A stretch of DNA of 64,000 nt from Dillenia suffruticosa (lineage: Eukaryota; Streptophyta; Magnoliopsida; Dilleniales; Dilleniaceae), in NCBI GenBank assembly GCA_033439265.1, contig JAVTVX010000017.1, positions 8,020,001-8,084,000 of the forward strand. Direction: 5' to 3'. Positions 11,457-22,954 of the stretch are shown one piece after another (position 1 is the stretch's first letter; every line of letters starts with the position of its first letter). A program made the position numbers and the translations under genes. The notes under the pieces were generated by a model. It made no database searches. It was not told where the DNA came from and saw only the letters and a program-made list of their open reading frames with translations.

Positions 11457-14434
11457 ACCTTCACGGGAGTCACGATGCATAATATTTGATTAATGAAAGA
11501 TGGTAAGGCAAGGAAACAGTTACTCAAACCAAATGAGATAGTTATTCATAAATTATGGGTAATTGAGTTTCCAATGGGACATATTGAATGAAATATACGA
11601 GATTAGATAAGGGAGCCAAAACCAACGGGTGAATAAAGTCATTCGATACATTAATCAAGGACTTGAATTCGATAGTTAAAGACGAAGTAGGCTATATCGG
11701 GAGATCCCCATCTTCTGAAAAAAGATCTCGGATACCGATGATACCGATCAATCAAGAAACCGAGGAAAGAAAAATATAAAGAAGCAAAAATTGCATAATG
11801 GGGAGCTAATGATCGGCATGAAGTTGACATATTCTCTAGTTTGAAGTGCCGAAGGACTTCTACACGAAGCAAAAGACAAGACAATGTGCAGTAGTTCAAT
11901 GAAACTTGCACATAAATAAAAACAGGAAATTGAGGACTGGCCGTTTAGGACTATACAATAAATTAGCGGCTAGGAAGACTTGGTCATATTTTTAATGATG
12001 GAAGTCACGTCTTCTTGCATCACACTGCTATATATGTATATATATAGTCCTTAGATTATGCATCTGCAAGTTGTAATTCTTAATACCATGAAGTACTATT
12101 GTTTTTGGATCATGAATTACCGCCTTGTTTACTCTTAATCGCGGTTCAAATGGTGGTAATTTGATTAACGTACTATTTACCTTTTACTACAAGAGACCTG
12201 AGACTCTGGAGAGTTATTCCCTCGTATATGGGGCAGAACTTCGAAGGAAATTGCCATGCCATTTTCATAGAACCTTACTGGTCTATGTTCACAAACAAAT
12301 GAAGAAACGTTCTATTCCTTGCCCTTCTTGCTTTCCTATGCAAGCGTACACACCAAGAAAAAGACCGAGTCCATGACATTGACGAAAATTAAATTCACTA
12401 CCATGGATCTTAACTCATTGCTGTGTCATTTCTCCAACAATTTGGACCATGGCAAGCTGACCGCAGCACAAGAAATGGGACTGCAAATGAGAGATCAACT
12501 AACTCGACCGTCTTTATCACACATATTCAGTATTTACAATATGCATTAGGTTAAGAAATGGGAGTGATAGTTTATGATGACTAGGAGTTGTTAAACTTTG
12601 CACCGGTTTGTGAGGCAGCCTGCATGGTACCAAAGGGTCTACAAGAGAAAACTGCAATCCTGTATATAGTGTATATCACATTAGCTGCACATTATATCAA
12701 TGAACTATACACAGCACACAGCTTGAGAATCAAACCTTTGAAATTGAACATCATAGCTCCAACATACAGCATCTGAAAATCCAGCTCAACCAAAACGAGA
12801 AATGAGCATTATGGTTGAGGGGTGATTAATGTTTTTGACCAGTACAATCCTCATCAACAGCATCCGGCAACCAACCAGGTGGGCGTGAATAAGGAATGGC
12901 ATTCGAAATACTCACCAAAATATATCATTACCAGATTACACCCCCCAAACAAAAAAGCATAAAAAGCAATCTGACATCCCAAAGGAGACAACTTAAATGC
13001 TTTGATTTTCTAAAATCCTATCATTCCTTTTCAACCACGTACACTAACCAATAAATCATTGTGGCACTATGGCACTTCCACGAAGGCGTTTAACTTCCAA
13101 TTTGCTACACATAAATTATCTACAAGCCATCACAAGCAAAGGGTATCTGCAGATCCTGGAAAAACCATTGATCTTTACATATGCCCAGCAGTTTGGTCCA
13201 CTTATCCCAAACTATGGGGCAGTCCAACAAGTCATCTCCCGATTCATTTAAATTTTGGCACATCCGACAAATCGGGACTCATTTATATGCCTTATCCTAT
13301 TGTCAATCGGATCCCTCTTCCGCTTGAAAAGACAATAAAGGAACTTGCTGATAAAGCAATTTGGCAGCAGTCTGTGGGACAACGAAAGCACACAAATGAA
13401 CCAAGCAAAAGTACAATGCTTCGTATAGGACAATCAGCAAACCCAGTTTAATCCAAAATCTATTTCTTGTTTCTTATTCAAAATGTAAACCACATTCTTG
13501 GGCAGGAACTCTGTGACCTCCAGTCTTCTTAATGTCAAATATATACCCTTGCAATGCATGTTAATCTAAACTGAAACAGCAATTGTACTTGAGCTTACAT
13601 AAGTAAACTGAAAACTTTTATGGCATAAAAAATCGCCAAGTGGGCATAAATTGAATTGAAACTCGATATTATGCTATCTCTGAAGATATAACCACAGATA
13701 TGCAATAGGGATAGAATGGCCCTTGAGGAACTACAGAAATTGAAGTGATCTTCCTATTTTACTGTGAGTGGGGGAGAGAGACAGGCCTAAGAAAATATTT
13801 GTCGGGCTTTCTGAAAAATTTCATGCACTATTCCATCTCATGTAAGGTTTTCCGGGTTGTTTAGTTAGTTACAAGAAATGAACCCATAATTGAAGTCTCC
13901 GTTCTAGCAATATCCAGGACGGGCAATATAAGAACCGTCAGAATTAAGATAAAAGCAAGTCATGGTAATTATTGCTAAAATGTAAATTCAGAATACTTGC
14001 AAGATCTCATCTTAGAGTTTCTTTCATAGGAAATTACTTATGATTTATTGCTTAAGATATTTAAAGAGAACATACATACCTTGTAATATGATGGGGAAGG
14101 GATAATAAACCTGTACTATTTGAGACAGAGGAAAGACCTTATTCCAGCGTATCCAAAATTAACAGTTTGTGCAATCAAGTGGAAAAACAAGAAACCACAA
14201 GCTATGAACCTAATCGCCGAACCAAACTCTCATTATGAGAGGCATATATTTGAAAGCACAAACCTTGAAGGCCAGGAACTTCACATAAATCACTATCTAT
14301 TTTTCCTTTAACAGAGATACTGCCAAGGACAGATCTGGCAGAAACTCCCACTGTGAATCTTTCATAGGCTTCTTAATCCAAAATTCACCAGCATAGAACT
14401 CAGATTATTTGTATTGAATCTAGGGGATATGGTG
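11457..14434. other. Gene-free stretch right of the satellite, including probable F-box/kelch 3'UTR
   Basis: From 11457 the sequence becomes unique and less A+T-rich. The part up to about 12150 has the feel of an old LTR (TATA-like run at 12030-12047), but I found no second copy, primer site or target duplication. Frames at 11651-11911, 12125-12549 and 13059-13451 (130 codons) match no family I recognise. The last few hundred bases before 14435 are probably 3'UTR of the minus-strand F-box/kelch gene. Confidence 0.5.
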
Positions 14435-15862
14435 CTAGATATCAATCACTTGACAACTGACGAATTCAGCTGTTCCAAAAGCTCTGGTGGCAATGGCTTT
14501 CCAAGCAACCATCTCAGATTCCTCCAGCTTGTTTGGCCATTTATGTGGACCAGGCATAAGAGAAAATGAGGATGCCGAACAAGATCCTGAGACACATGGA
14601 TCGGCTTGCAGAACCACAACATCACGATTAACATCTTTTGTGATGACATGAAGCTTTCCATGAAAACCAGCAAGGAGATATGGAGATTCTGATCCCGCAA
14701 AATCATAAATGGGGACCTTTCCTATTACAACCTTCCAAGCATCCTCTTCTTGATCATAAATCTTGATCTTTCCACTATCTGAAGAGCTAGAAGGATCAAA
14801 AGCATATAACTCGCCATCAACCACAACGCTCAACTTTGTGCCAGCCTGCCGAGCCGGCCATCCCTCTCCCATGCCATTTGGCATCTCAATCCATGAGTTG
14901 GTGTCAGCATCATAAATCTCTCCCCCAACATCAACAAAAAAGGGCCAAGAATACAAACTCTGAGGGACGTATAACCGTCCTCTATATGAGGTCATTCCAG
15001 TGGCAATTGGCTTCAACATGTCAGCCAAGAAAGGAGTTGGTATCAACTGGGCTTTTGAAAATGGCATGCTTGGTACTTCAGACCATGTACCAGTGCAAGG
15101 ATCAAAAACTTCAGCAGACTGAAGAGGAGTTAATCCACCTCGGCCTCGACTAACTCCTCCAACGACATAAAGTTTGTTGTTTAAAATGCCAGTCTTACAA
15201 TATGCCCTACTTGTAGACATTGAAGTCACTTCATTCCACATATTTAGAATGGGATCAAACCGCCACACACATTTCATGGTTGAAGCTCTAGAGAATCCAC
15301 CTAGCACATAGAGGCATCCATCAACAGCTGCAACAGCACAACCACAAAATGGCAATGAATTCAATGCATCCTTCTGCCCAAGCCAACCCCTAACCGCATC
15401 AACAATTTTGATGCTTGGCACAACCACATTCCATATCCAAAGTGCAGATGAACCTTTCCTAGATTCTTCTTCACAAGCAAAAGTGGGCATTGGTGGCAGC
15501 TTCTGCCATTTCCTTGACAATGGGTCTAAAGCATACCACAAAAGTCTATCATCATCAACCTTCGTCAATAAGTATATCCATTCTTCACTTCTTCCAAGTT
15601 CTTTTCTCACTTTGTAAAGCTCAGGGTTGATAATAGTAGATTTCCAGCTCTTTGACACTAACCTCAAATTGAAATAGCAAACTCTTGGAACTCTAGCAAG
15701 AATTTGGATTGAGATCTCATCAGGAAGACTGGGTATCAGCCTTGGATTCATGTCCTCAAAGCTCAAAGACATTCTTGGTCTTTTGCAAGAGTCATTCTGG
15801 GAGACTTCAATGCAACTATGAACCTTATCCTTTGAGCCAGCCAAGCTCAAAAAGCCCCCCAT
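14435..15862 (-). CDS. F-box/kelch-repeat protein, 475 aa (At1g22040-like)
   Basis: A single uninterrupted coding exon, ATG at 15862 to TAG at 14435. The open frame extends 24 codons further upstream but contains no ATG there, so the start is MGGFLSL. Residues about 43-88 form the F-box (LIPSLPDEISIQILARVPR... RLVSKSW), which binds SKP1 in an SCF ubiquitin ligase. Kelch repeats start near residue 172, with GCLYVLGG and NKLYVVGG strands and the WNEV/W-S/EVPSMP turns; later blades run to about residue 450 and would select the substrate. Length and layout agree with Arabidopsis At1g22040. Met1-Gly2 is a possible N-myristoylation context (inference only). The leader is interrupted by an intron (acceptor at 15953) and carries short upstream ORFs. 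No lesions. Confidence 0.93.
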   Translation of the reverse strand: MGGFLSLAGSKDKVHSCIEVSQNDSCKRPRMSLSFEDMNPRLIPSLPDEISIQILARVPRVCYFNLRLVSKSWKSTIINPELYKVRKELGRSEEWIYLLTKVDDDRLLWYALDPLSRKWQKLPPMPTFACEEESRKGSSALWIWNVVVPSIKIVDAVRGWLGQKDALNSLPFCGCAVAAVDGCLYVLGGFSRASTMKCVWRFDPILNMWNEVTSMSTSRAYCKTGILNNKLYVVGGVSRGRGGLTPLQSAEVFDPCTGTWSEVPSMPFSKAQLIPTPFLADMLKPIATGMTSYRGRLYVPQSLYSWPFFVDVGGEIYDADTNSWIEMPNGMGEGWPARQAGTKLSVVVDGELYAFDPSSSSDSGKIKIYDQEEDAWKVVIGKVPIYDFAGSESPYLLAGFHGKLHVITKDVNRDVVVLQADPCVSGSCSASSFSLMPGPHKWPNKLEESEMVAWKAIATRAFGTAEFVSCQVIDI

Positions 15863-17690
15863 GAAGCCTTTATCTGTAGTTTTGAATAAACAGCACTCTG
15901 ATCTCAATTTTGACTCAAACAACTCTTCATTCAAAGTGCAGTGGGATTACATCTGCAAGTGATTTAGGCACTTCAAGGCAGAAAAACAATATTAAAACAT
16001 GCAAAAAGATAAGTGTTCTTTAATAAATCTATGGCAAATCAAGCATCATGCACATGAAAGCATAGTGCATGCCTAATGGCAGAGAGACAGAATTTCTTCA
16101 TCTTAAAGTTGCAACTAGAACTCTATAATCAGTCCCACCCTCAGAGTGCAGCTTGGTATTTCCCGACTCATTTGGACCACAAATGGGGGAAACACCCAAA
16201 TCAAGGTTATCAACAACCTAGGTTACATGGATACTAATATGAAGAAGTCGTGTCCATGTCCTACACGCAACGACTTTGGAGGTACATATTTGACATGGCT
16301 GAGCCATATTAATGCTTTCAATAAATTTTCCAACTAGACCATTCTCTAACACTTCAGGACATTTCTTCGATGCTTCGTAAGCACAAAATGAACCATTGAT
16401 TTCCCAAGTTACAAATTTCTAAATATAAATACCTGAAAAGGAAAGTAATGATTTTTTTCTTTTTTCATTTTTAAAGAATAGTTATATGTAAAGTATAAGA
16501 GATAAGTAAGAATTTTAAGGTGCAAGTAATGGGATAGTTACTATGGCATTATGTCATTTCACCTAGTAATTAATAAACATACTTAAATAACAACATGCAT
16601 GGTGTGTATATATGTTTCTATATACATAAATATATATTAAAGAACATTTAGCTGTGCCGCATCTGACCTAGCTCTGTCATGTCACTTTCAACCCTCTCCT
16701 GAATTTTGAGGGTACTATGACATAGAATAGGGGGCCTAGAATGTTATTCAAAATGATAACTAAAGCCGTAATGGGGCTAAAGAAACATGACAATTTTCAT
16801 CCCAATTTCCACTAAATTTCAGTTACAAACCCTACAATCCGCCAACCAGGGCACAAAAAATTTCCTTAATTTTTCTTTTTATGAAAAAAAGAATATGTTT
16901 ATTCATCTTTCGATTAAAAATACAGTAATTTACCAATGTTTCTGTTACAAAAGTTGCAATCATGCGAAGTAAAAAATCAGACCATTCCAAACTACATGGC
17001 CAGATAACTCTCCGGTCCCATCGGCATCTAATATATTAGTAATCAATTGTGAATTAGAACTCAGAAATATGTACCAAATTCCACATTATGGTAGCAGGGT
17101 GGAAAAAAGAATTTTTTACAGAATAATATACTTTTGATCCCTTAGCTAATTCATCAATTTCTGGGTACCAAGGTTCCCAATTTTCTAATAGCCACAAGAT
17201 AATTAGCTTTTAGTACAATCACTGAACCCTTCAGTCCCCACAGCCGACACTACACTAAACACTTAAATTGTCGTTGCAGAACAAGAAATTGAAATTTCAA
17301 AAATCCTAATTTTAAAAGAAACCCTCAATAATATAATATATATTTAATCAAAACAATTATCTGGAATCCAATCGGAGAAACCCATCTATAGAAAATGGTT
17401 TAATTCAACAATCAAAAAACTCCAACCAGACCCAGAAAAGAAATCAGAGAAATAAAAATTAAAGAAATCCCGGAAGGAAAAGGAGCAGAAATTTAACTGA
17501 TAAGACTAAAAAAATAAGGAAACCATTAGGGCGCATATGGAAATTACCTGGCAAAGAAACAGACCCAGACGAAAGATAGCTCTCCCTCTCGGCTTCTAAG
17601 GAAATAGAATTGAGGAAGAGACAATGGCGTCATTTGATATGAGAAACCATGCGACGCTTCCCCTTATATTCGTACAGCTGTCCCTCCTCT
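15863..17690 (-). promoter_or_regulatory. Leader, leader intron and core promoter of the F-box/kelch gene
   Basis: On the minus strand, an acceptor CACTTGCAG ends at 15953, so the coding exon carries leader bases 15952..15863. A good donor CAG|GTAATT lies at 17548/17547, giving a non-coding first exon of about 17548-17635 and an intron of about 1.6 kb. A TATA-like AATATAAG is at about 17663-17670. The intron holds no other gene: the frames at 16146-16337 and 16787-16972 are not recognisable. Confidence 0.6.
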
Positions 17691-17699
17691 GCCACTCTG

Positions 17700-20100
17700 G
17701 TCTCCTCAGTGGTTTTTATCTTACTTTACCTCAATCAACCATCATTAATAAACGAATAAAATACTCATGAGATCCACAGACATCCCATATATTATAGTCT
17801 TTTGAAAAAGAAAAATATATTATTTTGAAACAATTCTGTTGTTGGACATTATAATCAAAAGAGACTCATAATATTTTATAATATATAAAATTTTTATTAT
17901 AATTTAAAGATGCAATGAGGGATTTTTTTTTTTAATAATCTCAATCTATATATATATTTTTAGAATTCTTGTTCAATAATATTGACAATAATTTATAATT
18001 TCATATGTATTCAGATCAGTTATTTATATTTGATAAATAATGTTAAATAATTTATTTTATATAACAGATGGTGATTTTTTTTTGTTATAATTAATAAATA
18101 AGTGAGATTAATTATAACAGTTGTAGTATGGGACGGCAATGCAAGAGTGTGTATGTAAAAGGGACATCAATTGCAAGTGGAGTTGTCGTGTTTACTTGGA
18201 AAGTTGGAATCAATGATTAGAATTACCAAGACTTCCATGGTTGGGAATGGAATTGGAATCAACCGAATGACGTACAGAGGGGATGGAATGTGAATCGACC
18301 CTGACGTGGGTCATGCTACCTTTTCTTTTCTTTTTTTAATAATATTTTGTTTTATATAAATATATTAAATTTGATTTGGGTGAGTACGATTTCTCAACAG
18401 TTTTTAAATTTGTTTTTTCTTTTTTGGAGTCTTCTAGATTGTGGAACTCGGGGGATAGGGGGTTTGCTTAAGATTAAAAGTTCTATTTTGACTTTAATTA
18501 CATAATGATCTTATAGTAAAGAGTTTTATGAATTTATATGAGTACTTTAAATAATTTATATGATATTAAAAATATAGAAAATCATGGAGATGTAATTGAG
18601 AGCTATTGGAAAGGCATCCGACAATTAAAAAGAATTTCATTTGAAATACTTACTTTTAGAGGGCAATAATTATAATTTGAATTATGTAGGGGAAAACAGA
18701 TGTTAACAGTCATAAGGAATTGCAATACTTATTATTTCTCCACCCTTTCACCTAAGAAAAAAAAACGAGTAAGGAATGATTAATATGCTTCCCCATTTCA
18801 TGATGCTTTCCTTCCCCTTTCGTCAAAGAAAGAAAGCAAGCATGCATGTGTAAAGCATTGAAGAGGCCATGATAATTTCATTAGGAGATTTGTAGTTTTG
18901 GACATGTGGGTAGGGTGCATTGTTACTTTAAAAAAGGTTATAAAAATGGGGGCATTCTTCTAGTACGTTCAATTGTATATGTTTTGACAATTGTAGTAGT
19001 CTCAATGTGTGACAATGTGTGGGTGGTTGACAAAAAACAAAATGGGCCGCAATGGAGGACCCTAGGCTCTTTTAATGGAAATTTGAGGCAGGTCGTGGTC
19101 ACAATCTGGTTTTGGCTATATTCGGTATCCCTAATTTTTTTGAATATAGAAATTTATTATGTGCCTTTATTGCTCAGTTTGTGTAAATTTAATAAATTTA
19201 TAATGTTTGCTATAAAATACACTTATACATTATTTAGTATTTATTATTCTACCAGTCATTTATGAACATGCGAAGCTGATAATATTGTTAGTATTTTGTA
19301 AGAATACAAGAAAAGATGAAGATACTAGCGGCCCAATATTCAATTCTTGCAAGTACAATGAAAGATTTTTTATTTTATTTTTTTGTGATTATACGATATT
19401 TGAATTTTGGATCATAGGATTAAGACAGGAGAATTGTGACTATTACTCTGTCATTTAAGACAAATACTATGAAAGATATTCTAATATGCTGTATGTACGT
19501 AAATAACTTTTTTGACTTGAGTGGTTGGATATTCTATTTTTTTAATTAGAGATTTCGAGTTTGAATTTAGGAATAGTGAAAAATAATTTAAAAGAATTAA
19601 TTCTTAAAATAGAGTTTATAATACTCAAATTAAATTAATCAGAAATATATTGATAAAAAAAAAAAAAAGTGTGTACATAGCTCCTCTGGCGCAGGCATTT
19701 AGTTAGGGAGGGTCCAATATTAGACGAAACTCGTCTGAATGAGTCCAAACAATGTGAATTATGAAAGCCCAAGTATATGTTCAAGATTAAATCAAAGCCC
19801 AGTTAAGACAACAAGAATTCCATGGAAAAAGTAACAACGAGCGTTATACAATGTATTTGAACAAACTAACAGGTGGTAAATACACCGCACATTATGCGAT
19901 GTGTACCATAAAAATAAGTAATTAAAAACAATTATAATTTGTTACGTTTATAATATAATTATCAAACCATGAATAATACAATTTAAAATATTAAAATTTC
20001 GATTCTAATAGATTATTTCGATAATTTTAAAATCTTTTTTAACAGATTTATGAGTTTTTAAATTTTGAGATAAAAACAGATCGGATCAATTTTACCTTTG
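17700..20100. other. Gene-free A+T-rich intergenic DNA
   Basis: Upstream of the F-box/kelch promoter. Contains TA-rich runs and a 119-codon open frame at 18906-19265 without any recognisable domain or codon pattern. I see no RNA gene or mobile element here that I can support. Confidence 0.55.
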
Positions 20101-20227
20101 AAACTTACATTACCCAAACATGTTCAGATTCAGAGTTTCAAATGGATTGCTAAATCTTAAAAGTAAAGCGATAGGTGAAAATGGTGAACAAATACTAAGT
20201 AGGGATATGTATAGACTCAGATAGAAG

Positions 20228-20610
20228 TGTATTTGAGTCAAGTCGATTCCTAGTATTCCTATGTTCGAACTCGAATATGAATTTGTTAATTCGACTCGAA
20301 CTCGAGCTGACAAATAGTAATAATAGAACTCAAATTTGACTCGATTGTATAATAAAATCGTTCGAACTCGACTCCAAAACTCAATTTTTTATATAATATA
20401 TTAATATATTTTATTTTATTTTTTGTATTATAATTATATATATGTATATATATAATATATATTATATATGTTGTCGAGTTATTCGACGAATTTTCGAATT
20501 TAAAATTCAATTACTCGAACTCGACTTAAGTTCGGTTAAAATTGAGTCAAGTTGAGTGGTTGACCGTGGCCTGCGAGCGACTCGAACTCGACTCGGTTTG
20601 CATAAAAGCC
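20228..20610. repeat. Dispersed repeat rich in ACTCGAACTCGA motifs
   Basis: Motifs such as TTCGAACTCGAA, GACTCGAACTCGAG, TTACTCGAACTCGACT and CGACTCGAACTCGACTCGG recur over about 380 bp around an A+T-rich centre with TA runs. Sequence of this style is commonly dispersed in plant genomes as non-autonomous elements. I could not define clean termini or a target duplication, so the class is left open. Confidence 0.45.
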
Positions 20611-20759
20611 CTAGATTTAGACAGCTTTTTGACTTGTTTAGAGAGAAGTCACGTATTGGTCACGTGGGGAACATGAATTCCGGATTATATTTTTTCATTG
20701 TACAAACACTTATTAGATTTATAATTATCTCAATATCTAAACTAAATTATTATTTAAAT

Positions 20760-21680
20760 CAATAAAAAATACGACGTATATTAGCAACATGAAAAAAAAG
20801 AGACTAACTACTGAAATTCTAAAAAAGGTAAAGGAATGAGATAAAAAGGGGTAATAAATGGAGTAAAAAGATAACAGAAATAAATGGACGATGATCTGAC
20901 TAAAAAAACAAAAGGAGAAAAATTTATACAAAAAAAATACAAAAGCAGATTTAAGAGAAAAAATAGGTCAAAAATAAAAAGAGCAATAATTTGAATAAAA
21001 AAAAAACTATGATATTCTAAAAATAAAGAGACAACAATCCGTGTGACAAAAAAAGGAAAAAACTTATGTTTAAAAAAGACGAAATACTCAAGCAAAAAAA
21101 AAAGACCGATAAAAAAAAGAAAAAATAAGGATCTAAATGGACAAGTGGGGTCAAAAAAAGAAAAAAAAGCAATGTCCAAAAAAATGAAGGATTTAAGAAA
21201 AAAAGTGGTAAAAAAATAAAAAGAGGAAGAGTTTGAATAAAAAAAAAAACCCAAGTAAAAAAGAAAAGGAAGGATCTAAATAAAAAAAATAAAAAAACTA
21301 TAGTCGATAAAATAAAAAGACGACCACCCCAGCACATAGACAAGTGGGGCAAAAAAAAAAAAAAAAGAAGAAAAAACTATATAAAAAAAACAAAGGAGTT
21401 AAGTGAAAAAAAAAAACAGGTTAAAAAAAATAAGTATTTGAACAAAAAAAAAAAAAAAGAGTCAAAACGAGAGAAAAGGATATGAACAAAAAAAAAAAAA
21501 CAAAAAAATTGTGGTCAACAAGTGGGTAAAAAAAAAAGGAGAAAAAACCATTCAAAAAAAAGTGAAGGACCTAAGCGAAAGGGAAATCGGGTAAAATAAT
21601 AAAAAGTGAAAGAATCTGAAAAAAGGGATAAAAAAAGAGAAAGGATTTAAATTAAAAAAAAAAAGATTTGAATGAAAAAA
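20760..21680. repeat. A-rich, T-poor degenerate repeat tract
   Basis: About 900 bp in which the plus strand is mostly A with scattered G and few T or C. The phrase ACAAGTGGG recurs at 21141, 21340 and 21518 (spacings 199 and 178), and related phrases (GGATTTAAG/GGATCTAAA, AATAAAAAGAG) recur between them. This suggests an old tandem repeat of about 180-200 bp that has diverged by A-run slippage. Phe-rich open frames on the minus strand are artefacts. Confidence 0.7.
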
Positions 21681-21689
21681 AAACTTGGA

Positions 21690-22950
21690 GTCTCAAAAAT
21701 ATGGAACGAGTGTTCAGAGACCATCATGCAGTTTGTTTGCTTATGTTGGTCATGTGAGAGTTCAACAATAATTGCTCAAATCTCCATCAATGCAATGTGC
21801 AGTCTACATGCTCGTGCCAATAACGTGAGAGAGCGATCACACCCTTCCTTCTTTTTCTTCTATACCTAGAGGAATAACAAATGGGAGGTAAATGAAGTAC
21901 TCTCTAACTAAGGTAAGGAAAGTATGTGAGTTTTGATCTATAAGCAACTAAATTTTTTATAATAAAGTTTAAATCATTTTTCTTATTATTGTGAAATAAA
22001 GAATATGTAAATTCTTATTATATTTCTTTTTTGTATACGATTAGAAAATTTGTTAAATAAAATTACCATTTATTTTATCTTTTCATGTTATATTTCCTTT
22101 TTATTTTTGTCTTTTCAATTTTGTATTGGAATTGGGACCATGTAACCATAATCGAAATCAGAACCAGACCCAAATTGTAAAGAACATTCTGGTTTTGGCT
22201 CTTCTTTCTTTGAACAAGAACTAATAGTACAGTTTTGATTATAGTATGTTCCACAACTGTGATCGGGGCTATTAAGTGGTAAAATTAGCTATAAAGTTGA
22301 AAATCTTTTTATGTAGGGGTTACTTTGATTTTGATTTTCTGTGGCATGATGTAACATAATTAAATTTCTATTGGGAGAGACTGATAACTCATGTACTGTA
22401 AATCCTTTTTTTCATTAGTAACCATGTAGAAGTTGTTGGCCCGAGGGTTGCTCTTCTGAGTATGGTTTTCTTCTGTTCATCCTGACACAAAAAGTGAAAA
22501 GGGAATAATAGGGTGATTTGAGTAAGTAATTGCGAAAGATATGTATAATTAGTTTACCCAAAGTTTCTATGATTAACCTATGTAACAGAAATTTGTTATG
22601 TACCACATAAATACTTAGGAGGACAAACTGTGGGTGGCGTAGGATCTTTTTCCACACGTTTTCATGTTTAATGGTTGGGCTCATAAAAACCTTTGACTAG
22701 TTCCATACTAATAAAGAAAAATTCTTTTACTAATTACCAGGTTGCATATTGCTCAATTAACTATGGTATATCTACACAAAACACAATTAACTATGGTATA
22801 TCTACACAAAACAGAAATTGCCCATACATGCAAGTACCATACACTCCAAAGTTATCAACCCCTACTTATACAATCAGCCAACAAAAATGATAGAAACAGA
22901 TCACCAAAAACAACAACACCAGAGAGAAAGAGAGAATCCAAAAAGTGAAC
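21690..22950 (-). other. Intergenic and probable 3'UTR of the first FAF gene
   Basis: Nothing coding is recognised. Immediately 3' of the FAF stop (minus strand) there is a 30-bp exact tandem duplication at 22754-22813 (unit starting CAATTAACTATGG). Confidence 0.5.
22754..22813. repeat. 30-bp exact tandem duplication
   Basis: CAATTAACTATGGTATATCT plus ten more bases, present twice head to tail with no mismatch. It lies in the probable 3'UTR of the minus-strand FAF gene. Confidence 0.9.
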
Positions 22951-22954
22951 TCAA

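Noticed and set aside
11460..12130. Solo LTR at the right edge of the satellite
   Set aside because: TATA-like run and texture are suggestive, but no TG..CA ends, primer site, partner LTR or target duplication could be found.
13059..13451. 130-codon open frame
   Set aside because: No recognisable domain, no conserved neighbours and no convincing promoter or splice context. It is left as unsupported.
15863..15934. F-box/kelch protein extended upstream by 24 residues
   Set aside because: The extended frame begins at TTG and has no ATG before 15862. The Met at 15862 gives the length expected for the family.
18906..19265. 119-codon open frame
   Set aside because: Hydrophobic chance frame in A+T-rich sequence with no family resemblance.
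20808..21352. Phe-rich open frames on the minus strand (up to 148 codons)
   Set aside because: They are the reverse complement of the A-rich repeat tract and have no domain or normal composition.
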